Under the pieces are notes generated by a model, which was not told the DNA's origin, did not search any database, and saw only the letters and a program-made list of their open reading frames with translations. From the NCBI GenBank assembly GCA_029266795.1, contig JAQSWE010000023.1:1-14303 (forward strand): a stretch of 14,303 nucleotides of DNA, in the 5' to 3' direction. Of the stretch, positions 1-8,497 are shown piece after piece. A program made the translations under genes and the position numbers. Every line of letters starts with the position of its first letter. Position 1 is the first letter of the stretch. This stretch comes from Alphaproteobacteria bacterium. Its GTDB lineage: Bacteria; Pseudomonadota; Alphaproteobacteria; Micavibrionales; UBA2020.

Positions 1-748
1 CGTCTGCGGAAAGCGTATAGCTGATGGTGGAAAGGACGCTGTCATTGCCCTCGCCCGCCAACTCCGTGATCGTGTCCTTGTCATCCACGATATAGAGGTC
101 ATCGCCCGTGCCGCCTAACAGCTTGTCCAGACCAAGGCCGCCTTCGAGTGTATCAGCACCGCCCATACCCTTCAGCGTATTGACGCCGTCATTGCCGGTA
201 ATGGTATTGTCGTCGCCGCTGCCCGTGCCGCTCAATCCGGTCTTGCCGGTCAGAGTCAGGATTTCCACGCCTGTCGAGAGTGTGAAGCTGGCGCTTGCCT
301 CGACCGTATCAATGCCGCCGCCGCCCGTTTCATCGGCCACGTCGCCCGCCGCATCGACAATGTAGAGGTCATCGCCAAGGCCGCCGATCATCCGGTCATT
401 GCCCTTGCCGCCGATCAGCGTGTTCGCGAGCGCATTGCCGGTGATGGTATTGTTGCCCGTGTTGCCGGTGCCGACCAGCGCGGCGCCGCCCGTCAGGGTC
501 AGGTTTTCGACGCTGGCCGACAGGGTGTAATCGACGGAAGATTCGACGCTGTCGATCCCGGTGCCGGTTTCGACGATGACATCATCAACGTCATCGACGA
601 TATACAGGTCAGCGCCAAGGCCGCCTTCCATTTGGTCGGCACCCGCAAGGCCATCCAGCGTGTCGTTCCCGGCAAGGCCCACCAGCAGGTCACGGCCTGC
701 CAAACCTGTCAGCGTATCGTCGCCCGTGGTGCCTGGAATTCTTGCCAT
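1..748 (-). CDS. RTX (hemolysin-type) calcium-binding repeat protein, N-terminal part; C-terminus beyond the window
   Basis: Partial gene; 249 codons are visible from the ATG. The protein starts almost directly with glycine/aspartate-rich RTX nonapeptides (GTTGDDTLTGLAGRDLLVG, residues 6-24) and has no N-terminal enzymatic domain or signal peptide in view. Longer modules recur: a block with YIVD (Tyr at about 49, 129 and 219), then an acidic stretch, SxxYTLSxxVENLTLTG, GTGNxxxNxITGN and GGxGxD. The spacing is 80-90 residues. RTX repeats form calcium-bound parallel beta rolls, and such proteins are usually exported unfolded by type I secretion using a C-terminal signal, which would lie outside this window. 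The start is supported by AGGAG eight bases before the ATG. It lies 102 bp downstream of recQ on the same strand, and no clear promoter is seen in that gap. The specific function (adhesin, S-layer, enzyme carrier) cannot be told from this part. Confidence 0.9.
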   Translation of the reverse strand, partial: MARIPGTTGDDTLTGLAGRDLLVGLAGNDTLDGLAGADQMEGGLGADLYIVDDVDDVIVETGTGIDSVESSVDYTLSASVENLTLTGGAALVGTGNTGNNTITGNALANTLIGGKGNDRMIGGLGDDLYIVDAAGDVADETGGGGIDTVEASASFTLSTGVEILTLTGKTGLSGTGSGDDNTITGNDGVNTLKGMGGADTLEGGLGLDKLLGGTGDDLYIVDDKDTITELAGEGNDSVLSTISYTLSAD

Positions 749-850
749 TGCCGTATCTCCTGTAAAATATGAATCGCGTGCAGCAGAATACCCCAAACGC
801 CCGTGTTTTTACAGGGGAAGCGGTGGTTTCTGAAAACGGTATTCCGGAAA

Positions 851-2683
<1,833 letters not shown>

Positions 2684-2689
2684 AACCAG

Positions 2690-2719
2690 ATTATACTGCC
2701 AAAACCACCACAGGAGCAA
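2690..2719 (-). promoter_or_regulatory. Predicted recQ promoter giving a leaderless mRNA
   Basis: On the minus strand, TTGCTC (2719-2714) is separated by 18 bases from a consensus TATAAT (2695-2690). Six bases then lead to the recQ ATG at 2683, so the expected start point is the A of the ATG. The -35 element is only 3/6; the call rests mainly on the -10 box and the absence of a Shine-Dalgarno. Confidence 0.5.
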
Positions 2720-2720
2720 C

Positions 2721-3293
2721 ATGGCAAAACGGCGTCTGACAGCGGGCGAAACCGCGCTTGCGAAAACCGTATTCGGCGACAGCGTCGACTACGCAGCCGT
2801 CTGGCTGCACGACAAACGCATCCTGCCACCGGGGTTCCAGCGGAAGGAACAGGCGGTTGCGAATGCCAACCATATCTCCTTCCCGCGCAGGGCCTACAGC
2901 GCCGACTTTTCGGCGGAGACGGACGCGAAAAAACAATCCGTCTTCATCCATGAAATGACGCATGTCTGGCAGCACCAGAACAAGGTCATGCGCATCCCCG
3001 TCGCCGCGATCAAGGAAACGCTGAAGCATAAATTCAACTACCAGAAATGCTACCTGCACCGCCTCGACCCCGCAAAAGACCTGACGCAATACGGGTTCGA
3101 GCAGCAGGCGGCAATTGTGCAGGATTATTTCCTGCTGACCCGCCACGCGATGCCGGAATCATACAAGGCGCGCCGTACGGAAACACCGGCCGACCTGCTG
3201 CAAAAATATGAAGCGGTGTTGAAAAATTTCCTGAAAGATCCGGGCTATGCCAGCCGCGGCAACCGCCGCAAACCGGCAGCCCCCAAACCCTGA
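2721..3293 (+). CDS. Small HExxH putative zinc metallopeptidase, vgr-related type
   Basis: A 190-residue protein without signal peptide or membrane segment. The core is FIHEMTHVWQHQ (76-87), a zincin motif with His77, Glu78 and His81. A later acidic helix, YGFEQQAAIVQDYF (124-137), could supply the third zinc ligand (Glu128 is the best candidate). This layout, a short N-terminal LTAGETALAKTVFGD stretch followed by HEMTHVWQ and an ExQAxIVxDYF helix, resembles small proteobacterial proteins often labelled 'vgr related protein' or compared with DUF4157 peptidases. That likeness is from memory and the function is not established. The tail is basic and proline-rich (NRRKPAAPKP). The start at 2721 has AGGAG five bases upstream. 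It is divergent from recQ and convergent with the nitronate monooxygenase gene, with only three bases between stop codons. Confidence 0.8.
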   Translation: MAKRRLTAGETALAKTVFGDSVDYAAVWLHDKRILPPGFQRKEQAVANANHISFPRRAYSADFSAETDAKKQSVFIHEMTHVWQHQNKVMRIPVAAIKETLKHKFNYQKCYLHRLDPAKDLTQYGFEQQAAIVQDYFLLTRHAMPESYKARRTETPADLLQKYEAVLKNFLKDPGYASRGNRRKPAAPKP

Positions 3294-3296
3294 TCC

Positions 3297-4328
3297 TTAC
3301 ATCTTCGGCGCAGGCGGACGCTTCGGCGCGACAGGCATCGGCACCTTGACGGCGTGTTTTGCGGCCAGTTTCTGCTCCGCATCCGCATATTCCTGTTTCA
3401 GGCGGTCGGTGAGTTCCTTGACCGAGGGCACGTCGTCGATATTGACCGCGCCCTGCCCTGCCGACCAGATGGTTTTCCATGCGGCAGCTTCGTTTGCGAT
3501 GGGTTTCAGCTTACCCGCTGCGCCGCCTTCTTTCTTCAGCTGCTCCACATCGAAGCCGGCCTTGGTCAGGCTGTCTTTCAGGAAGTTCGCGGGAACGCCG
3601 CTGACGGCGGAGGTGTAGATAATGTCGGACGGCTTGGCATCCAGCACCATCTGCTTGTAGGCAGGGTCGGCACTTGATTCCGTCGTGCAGATGAAACGCG
3701 TGCCCATATAGGCGAAATCCGCACCCATGGCCTCGGCGGTGAACACGTCGCGGCCGGTCGTGAGGCCGCCCGCCAGCACAATCATACCATCGTAAATACC
3801 GCGCAATTCGTTGACCAGCGTCAGCGGGTTCATCGTACCCGCATGGCCGCCCGCGCCTGCCGATACCGCGATCAACCCGTCAACGCCTGCGCCGATGGCT
3901 TTTTTCGCGTGGTCGATATTGGTCACGTCATGCAGCACGATGCCGCCATAAGAATGCACCGCGTCGACAAGGTCGGACACCGCGCCCAGCGAGGTGATGA
4001 CGATTGGCACTTTATGCTTCACGATCAGGGCGAGGTCTTCCTCCAGCCGCGGGTTGGATTTATGCACGATCAGGTTAACCGCATAGGGCGCGATTTTCAC
4101 GCCGGGATTATTTTTTTTCAGCTCGGCGATGCCTTCATCCATTTCGGTCAGCCATTTATCGAGGCCTTCCGCCGTTTTCTGGTTGAGGGCGGGGAAAGAC
4201 CCGACAATGCCTTCTTTGCAGGCCGCGAGTGCCAGCGTCGGGTTGGAAATGAGGAACATCGGCGCGGTGATCAGCGGCAGGGCGAGCTGGTCTTTCAGCT
4301 TGTCAGCAGTCGTTTTCGGCGTGGTCAT
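3297..4328 (-). CDS. Nitronate monooxygenase-family FMN-dependent protein (2-nitropropane dioxygenase-like)
   Basis: A 343-residue TIM-barrel flavoprotein. The family uses FMN to oxidise alkyl nitronates to carbonyl compounds and nitrite; related barrels include the enoyl-ACP reductase FabK. Visible landmarks are LITAPMFLISNP near the N-terminus (19-30), the active-site glycine loop SAGAGGHAGTM (156-166) with the conserved histidine at 162, and the phosphate-binding strands AGGLTTGRD (186-194) and YMGTRF (207-212). The last 20 residues form a proline-rich tail (VPMPVAPKRPPAPK) that is not part of the usual fold. The ATG at 4328 is preceded by GGAAGGA; an ATG 27 bases further upstream would place that Shine-Dalgarno inside the gene, so I rejected it. 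It follows the esterase gene by 79 bp on the same strand. The physiological substrate is not evident; a FabK-like role is less likely but not excluded. Confidence 0.88.
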   Translation of the reverse strand: MTTPKTTADKLKDQLALPLITAPMFLISNPTLALAACKEGIVGSFPALNQKTAEGLDKWLTEMDEGIAELKKNNPGVKIAPYAVNLIVHKSNPRLEEDLALIVKHKVPIVITSLGAVSDLVDAVHSYGGIVLHDVTNIDHAKKAIGAGVDGLIAVSAGAGGHAGTMNPLTLVNELRGIYDGMIVLAGGLTTGRDVFTAEAMGADFAYMGTRFICTTESSADPAYKQMVLDAKPSDIIYTSAVSGVPANFLKDSLTKAGFDVEQLKKEGGAAGKLKPIANEAAAWKTIWSAGQGAVNIDDVPSVKELTDRLKQEYADAEQKLAAKHAVKVPMPVAPKRPPAPKM

Positions 4329-4407
4329 GCGTCGATCCTTCCGGCAGTGCAGCAATTTTTAAGAACTACCGTATTTCCGCATGACAGGAACGTAAAGTCA
4401 ACAGCCC

Positions 4408-5382
4408 CTATTTCGGCAAGCTGAAACGGCTGAAAAACGCCCAGGCAAGCTCGCCCGCATCCGCGTCGTTACTGCCGGGGCCGACGATTTCTTCATACCG
4501 GCTGCATATTTTCTTGTCCGGTTCTTTGGCGCAGACGGACGGCCCCTTGTCGCTCGCGCCCGCCCAGCGATGCCCCATCCCCGCAAAAGAACACAGGGAA
4601 ACGCTGGCCTGCGCCCCGCATTTATACTGTTCGCAGGTGAGCGCGCCTTTTTGTAGCGTCACTTCGGTCGTCATTTCGCAGCCGTTCAACTTCGCAACAT
4701 CCTGCACGACTGTGCGTACCGGAAGGCAGGAGCGGTCTTCTTCAACGTTGAAACGCAGGAATTTGGAAAAACAGCCGCCGCACTTCTCGCCTCCATCATA
4801 CAGCGCGCAGGGGTCTTGCGTGCCGTGCATGTGCAGCACAGGCACTGGTCTATTAAATTTGCAGCCCTCGACAGTGCGCTGTCCCGCATTCGGCGCGATT
4901 GCGGCGATGCGGGCGGACAATTCGCAGGCAAGGCGATAGCTCATCATCGCGCCGTTCGAATGCCCCGTCGCATAGACACGGGACTCATCTATTTTATATG
5001 CCTTCACCAACCCGTCTATAACGGCCGCGATATAACCCACGTCATCGGATTGTTTTTTCACGGCGGGGCCGCAGCAGTCACCCGCATTCCATGTGCGCAT
5101 GCGGTCGAGGATCGGGGATCCGTAGCCTTCCGGATACACCGCGATAAAACCATGCTTGTCCGCCACATCGTTCATGCCGGTCATGGCACGCATGTTTTCG
5201 GCATTGCCGCCGCCGCCATGCAAAACCAGCACCACGGGCAAGCCTTCACCGGTCTTGCCTGTCGGCAGATGCACGATAAACGGCCTGCGCTGCCCGCCCC
5301 ATTCCAGCGGCACGCTGTCATCCGCCTGCGCGGGCTGCGCGGCAAACATCAATATCGCCAGCAGGATAAGGCGTAGAAGCAT
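4408..5382 (-). CDS. Secreted alpha/beta-hydrolase esterase, LpqC / PHB depolymerase family
   Basis: A 324-residue exported serine esterase. A signal peptide is clear (MLLRLILLAILMFAAQPAQA, likely cleaved after Ala20). The mature protein has the oxyanion-loop HGGGGN (55-60), nucleophile motif GHSNGAM (140-146, Ser142), acid MHGTQDP (Asp190) and GMGHRW with His271, the order seen in the LpqC, PHB-depolymerase and feruloyl-esterase group. Substrates in this family range from short polyhydroxyalkanoates to feruloyl or acetyl esters and cannot be chosen here. The mature part has 14 cysteines, including a CCGP turn and a cysteine-rich insert after the catalytic Asp (192-219), which suggests several disulfides and a periplasmic or extracellular location. 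GGAG sits seven bases before the ATG. It is divergent from the cysteine-rich secreted protein at 5432 with 49 bp between the starts. Confidence 0.9.
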   Translation of the reverse strand: MLLRLILLAILMFAAQPAQADDSVPLEWGGQRRPFIVHLPTGKTGEGLPVVLVLHGGGGNAENMRAMTGMNDVADKHGFIAVYPEGYGSPILDRMRTWNAGDCCGPAVKKQSDDVGYIAAVIDGLVKAYKIDESRVYATGHSNGAMMSYRLACELSARIAAIAPNAGQRTVEGCKFNRPVPVLHMHGTQDPCALYDGGEKCGGCFSKFLRFNVEEDRSCLPVRTVVQDVAKLNGCEMTTEVTLQKGALTCEQYKCGAQASVSLCSFAGMGHRWAGASDKGPSVCAKEPDKKICSRYEEIVGPGSNDADAGELAWAFFSRFSLPK

Positions 5383-5396
5383 GGGAAACTCCGTTA

Positions 5397-5425
5397 TTGC
5401 AAGACTACAGGCTTTTACCTATATT
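5397..5425 (+). promoter_or_regulatory. Predicted promoter of the cysteine-rich protein, leaderless
   Basis: TTGCAA (5397-5402), an exact 17-base spacer and TATATT (5420-5425). Six bases separate the -10 box from the ATG at 5432, so the expected start point is the A of the ATG. No Shine-Dalgarno precedes this ATG. The same -10-to-ATG geometry is seen at recQ. Confidence 0.55.
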
Positions 5426-5429
5426 TCAA
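5402..5429 (-). promoter_or_regulatory. Weak candidate promoter of the esterase gene
   Basis: TTGAAA (5429-5424), a 16-base spacer and TAGTCT (5407-5402) on the minus strand would start transcription near 5395, giving a 13-nt leader containing GGAG. The -10 box keeps only the TA...T positions. It overlaps the promoter proposed on the other strand. Confidence 0.3.
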
Positions 5430-5431
5430 CC

Positions 5432-5908
5432 ATGTCCCTGCGTATCATATTATTGCTTTTTACCGCTGTATTCATCATGGCATCACTGCCCGCCGTGGCC
5501 GAAAAGGCCTGCACGGAAATGTGGTGCCAGGAAGGCCTGACGCTGCAATTCGACGGCGGCAGCTGGCCTGCGGGCGACTACACCTTTACCGTCACGATGG
5601 ACGGCGCGACGACCGTCTGCAAGGGCAGCCTGCCGTTCAAATCCTGCGACGGCAACGTGACCTGCGACAGCGAAGACATCAAAATCGGGGAGTCCGGCTG
5701 CGCGATGCCCGCGAACACGCACAGCTTTTACGGCGTACTGTCTCAAAAAACGCCGAAGCAACTATCGGTTAACATCACGCGCAATGACGGCAAGTCATTT
5801 TCCTATGGCAGCGTAGTCCAAAGCCAGTGCTTCTATCCCAACGGCCCCACTTGTGACCCGCGCCAGTGCTGCTCGGCGGTCGTCAACGCGCCGCTCGTCT
5901 GGAAATAA
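5432..5908 (+). CDS. Small secreted cysteine-rich protein of unknown function
   Basis: A 158-residue product I do not recognise. Residues 1-23 are a signal peptide (basic start, hydrophobic core, SLPAVA before the likely cut). The mature protein of about 135 residues contains ten cysteines (27, 32, 63, 72, 78, 90, 133, 141, 146, 147), an even number that would allow five disulfides, with a CC pair near the C-terminus. The middle alternates short polar and hydrophobic stretches (GDYTFTVTMDG, QLSVNITRNDG), suggesting a beta-sandwich. No catalytic motif is visible. The ATG at 5432 gives the best signal peptide and fits the promoter ending six bases upstream; an in-frame ATG at 5381 would add 17 residues and overlap the divergent esterase start. 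The gene ends one base before the stop codon of the convergent kmo. Confidence 0.75.
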   Translation: MSLRIILLLFTAVFIMASLPAVAEKACTEMWCQEGLTLQFDGGSWPAGDYTFTVTMDGATTVCKGSLPFKSCDGNVTCDSEDIKIGESGCAMPANTHSFYGVLSQKTPKQLSVNITRNDGKSFSYGSVVQSQCFYPNGPTCDPRQCCSAVVNAPLVWK

Positions 5909-5909
5909 T

Positions 5910-7238
5910 TCAGGCGATCTGCTTCACCAGCTTTTCCGCCTCGTCCCAATTCACCTGCTCCGGCGCCGAAATGCCCGCGCAGAGTTTTTCGAGGATTTTA
6001 TCCTGTATCGCGCCGCGCCGTTGCGCCTCGGCGTAGGGGATATCGGGATGGAAAATCACCATCGAATAGCGCGGGATGAATTTTCCCGGCCAGCGTTTTT
6101 CAAGCTCGAACCCGACTTTCTTTTTCAGCAGGAAAAAGGGATCGGTCACGCTGTCGCGCATTTCGGTAAAATTCTCGACTGCCATATCGGCAATCGCATC
6201 GGCATTCGGCTTGCGCAAGCGTGTGAACTGCGTAAACACTTTCTCCCAATCCGGATCGGCTGAATCGATCAGGCTGTTCAGCACGGCGCAATCCTCGAAC
6301 CCGCTGTTCATCCCTTGCGCAAAAAACGGCACAATCGCATGCGCAGAGTCGCCAATCAGCACCGCCTTGCCGCCTAGATTCCAAGGCCCGCACTTGACGG
6401 TCACAAGCGCGCCAATCGGGTTGCCGAGAAAATCACCAACCATGCCGGGCATATGCGGCACAGCATCGGGAAATTCACGCGTAAAAAATTCGGTCACTTC
6501 CTGCGGTGTCTGCAAATGCGCAAAACTGTCTTTGCCTTGGTTGGGGTAAAACAGGGTGCAGGTAAAACTGCCTTCGGTATTCGGGAGCGCGATCATCATG
6601 TAATTCTTGCGCGGCCAGATATGCAGCGCATGTTTCTCGATACGGAACACCCCATTCGCGGCAGGAGGAATTTCAAGTTCCTTGTAGCCGTATTCAAGGA
6701 AGCTTTGCGAATAATTGAAATTCTCGATCCGGCTCATCAGCGACTTGCGCACCGGCGACCATGCGCCGTCGGCCGCGATAACCGTTTCGGCATGCACATC
6801 CCTGCCGTCAAACTGCAACAGAGATTTATCGGGATCATATCCTGTGCAGCGCGCGCCGAAATTGATTTTCAGGTTTTTATAAGTTTCCGCGGCGTCCAGC
6901 AGCATCACGTTCAGCAGGCTGCGCGACGCGGCATAGATAACCTCTGCGTCCGTCTGGCCATAGGGCTGCAGGCTGGTATTGCCCTGCAAGTCATGCACCA
7001 TCCGACCGCGCATGGGGATGGAAATGGCGGATACTTTTTCTTTCAGCCCCACTTCCTCCAGCGAACGCCAGCCCCGCGATGTGATGGCAAGGTTGATCGA
7101 CCGCCCCGCATCCACCGTATTCTTGCGCATATCGCCGCGCCGTTCATGCAACTCGACCGTGAACCCTTTTTTGGCGAGATAAATCGCCATCAATGGCCCA
7201 ACCAGCCCCGCGCCGACAACGTGAATGGTGCGAGTCAT
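5910..7238 (-). CDS. kmo: Kynurenine 3-monooxygenase
   Basis: FAD- and NADPH-dependent aromatic hydroxylase converting L-kynurenine to 3-hydroxykynurenine. The 442-residue sequence has the N-terminal dinucleotide-binding motif VVGAGLVGP (7-15), the family signature DAGRSINLAITSRG (43-56), the internal AADGAWSPVR loop (155-164) and the second FAD motif GDSAHAIVPFFAQGMNSG (296-313), followed by FEDC. These are typical of KMO rather than salicylate-type hydroxylases. No C-terminal transmembrane anchor like that of the mitochondrial enzyme is seen, as expected for bacteria. It is the last gene of the operon and overlaps the kynureninase stop by ATGA (7235-7238), implying translational coupling. 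There is no room for a terminator before the convergent gene ending at 5908. Confidence 0.96.
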   Translation of the reverse strand: MTRTIHVVGAGLVGPLMAIYLAKKGFTVELHERRGDMRKNTVDAGRSINLAITSRGWRSLEEVGLKEKVSAISIPMRGRMVHDLQGNTSLQPYGQTDAEVIYAASRSLLNVMLLDAAETYKNLKINFGARCTGYDPDKSLLQFDGRDVHAETVIAADGAWSPVRKSLMSRIENFNYSQSFLEYGYKELEIPPAANGVFRIEKHALHIWPRKNYMMIALPNTEGSFTCTLFYPNQGKDSFAHLQTPQEVTEFFTREFPDAVPHMPGMVGDFLGNPIGALVTVKCGPWNLGGKAVLIGDSAHAIVPFFAQGMNSGFEDCAVLNSLIDSADPDWEKVFTQFTRLRKPNADAIADMAVENFTEMRDSVTDPFFLLKKKVGFELEKRWPGKFIPRYSMVIFHPDIPYAEAQRRGAIQDKILEKLCAGISAPEQVNWDEAEKLVKQIA

Positions 7239-8497
7239 ACGGCAGCTCCCTTGAAGATTTCGGCAAAGCGGTAGACATCGTTAAAGCTGTTATAAAGCGG
7301 CACAGGCGCAACGCGGATGCAATCGGGCTCGCGCCAGTCGCAAACCACGCCCGCCTTTTGCAGCGCATCGAACACCTTGCGACCGTTATCCTGTACCGTG
7401 ATCGATAGCTGGCAGCCGCGTTCCGACTGGTTGGCGGGCGTCATGATTTTCAGCCTAGCAAGGTTCAGGCTGTGCAGCAGGTATTCCAGATAGGCGGTTA
7501 ACTGCGTGCTTTTGCTCCGCAAGTTCTCCATGCCCGCTTCCCGGAAAATATCGAGCGACACGCGCGCGGGCGCAAGCGCGAAAATGGGCGGGTTGGACAA
7601 TTGCCACCCTTCCGCCCCGGCCATCGGCTGAAATTGCGGCCCCATCTTGAACCGTACCGATTTGTCGTTGCCCCACCAGCCTGCAAAACGTGGCAGGTCG
7701 AATGATTTTGCATGCCGTTCATGCACGAATGCGCCCGCCACCGCGCCGGGGCCGGAATTCAGGTATTTATAACTGCACCAGCAGGCGAAATCGACATTCC
7801 AGTCATGCAGTTTCAGCAGCACGTTGCCCGCGGCATGGGCGAGGTCAAAACCCACCATGCAGCCCTGTTTATGCCCGGCTTCGGTAATGCGCGCGATATC
7901 GAAAAACTGGCCAGTGTAGTAATGCACGCCGCCGATGAGAATCAGGGCAATGCTTTGCCCCTCGCGCGCAATCACCTCCTCGATATCTTCCTGCCGCAGC
8001 GTGTGTTCGCCATCGCGCGGCTTCATTTCGATAATGGCATTTGCAGGGTCGAAGCCATGGAATTTCGCCTGCGACTGCACGGCATAGATATCGGACGGGA
8101 ACGGCGTGTATTCAATCAGGATTTTATAGCGCGTCGTTGTCGGGCGATAGAACGACACCATCATCAGGTGCAGGTTGGCGGTGAGACCGTTCATCATCAC
8201 GACTTCCGACGGTTTCGCACCCACGACATAGGCTGCATTCTCCGCGACGAATTCGTGATAGGGCATCCACGGGTGCTTGCCGTGGAAATGCCCCTCGACC
8301 CCGAGGTTTTTCCAGTCGACCAGCTCCTGCGCTATCGCGCCTTCGACCGCCTTCGGCTGAAGCCCCAAGGAATTCCCGCAGAAATAGATACAATCTTGAC
8401 CTTGGTGCTGCGGAATGTGGAATTGCGTGCGGAATTTGGCCAGGGGGTCTTTCGCATCCATTTCACCGGCAAAAGCGGCATCGTCGCGGTATTTCAT
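7235..8497 (-). CDS. kynU: Kynureninase
   Basis: PLP-dependent enzyme of fold type I that cleaves 3-hydroxykynurenine (and kynurenine) to 3-hydroxyanthranilate (or anthranilate) plus L-alanine. The 420 residues match the usual length. Visible landmarks are YFCGNSLGLQP (38-48), the aspartate pairing with the pyridine nitrogen in FDLAHAAGN (Asp218), the cofactor lysine in WCSYKYLNSGPG (Lys244), and the substrate-pocket segment RFAGWWGND further on. The start overlaps the stop of the cyclase-family gene by ATGA (8494-8497) and the end overlaps kmo in the same way, so the three genes should be made together. With kmo and the 3-hydroxyanthranilate dioxygenase beside it, 3-hydroxykynurenine is the likely physiological substrate. 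Confidence 0.97.
   Translation of the reverse strand: MKYRDDAAFAGEMDAKDPLAKFRTQFHIPQHQGQDCIYFCGNSLGLQPKAVEGAIAQELVDWKNLGVEGHFHGKHPWMPYHEFVAENAAYVVGAKPSEVVMMNGLTANLHLMMVSFYRPTTTRYKILIEYTPFPSDIYAVQSQAKFHGFDPANAIIEMKPRDGEHTLRQEDIEEVIAREGQSIALILIGGVHYYTGQFFDIARITEAGHKQGCMVGFDLAHAAGNVLLKLHDWNVDFACWCSYKYLNSGPGAVAGAFVHERHAKSFDLPRFAGWWGNDKSVRFKMGPQFQPMAGAEGWQLSNPPIFALAPARVSLDIFREAGMENLRSKSTQLTAYLEYLLHSLNLARLKIMTPANQSERGCQLSITVQDNGRKVFDALQKAGVVCDWREPDCIRVAPVPLYNSFNDVYRFAEIFKGAAV

Noticed and set aside
1..748. Repeated DNA at the window start as a CRISPR or satellite array
   Set aside because: The repeats are imperfect, in frame and encode glycine/aspartate RTX motifs; there are no identical direct repeats with unique spacers.
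800..817. Imperfect hairpin (CCCGTGT / ACAGGGG, T4 loop on the plus strand) between recQ and the RTX gene, possible terminator
   Set aside because: The stem has a central mismatch and no U-tract follows on either strand, so intrinsic termination is not supported.
2684..2722. recQ start at the upstream ATG (MLLLWWFWQYNLV extension), possibly a membrane anchor
   Set aside because: It would overlap the predicted promoter and the divergent start codon, and the length from 2683 already matches known RecQ.
4396..4401. TTGACT on the minus strand upstream of the nitronate monooxygenase gene, near-perfect -35 box
   Set aside because: No acceptable -10 box lies 16-18 bases downstream (GGAAAT is the best), so I do not call a promoter in this 79-bp gap.
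3843..4424. Plus-strand open frame opposite the nitronate monooxygenase, and another at 11989-12714 opposite the aldehyde dehydrogenase
   Set aside because: Antisense to conserved genes, no domain, no credible ribosome site.
6453..7274. Plus-strand open frame of about 270 codons opposite kmo, and a similar one at 7712-8575 opposite kynU
   Set aside because: Both lie antisense to intact, strongly conserved enzymes and have arginine/histidine-rich compositions typical of GC-rich shadow frames.
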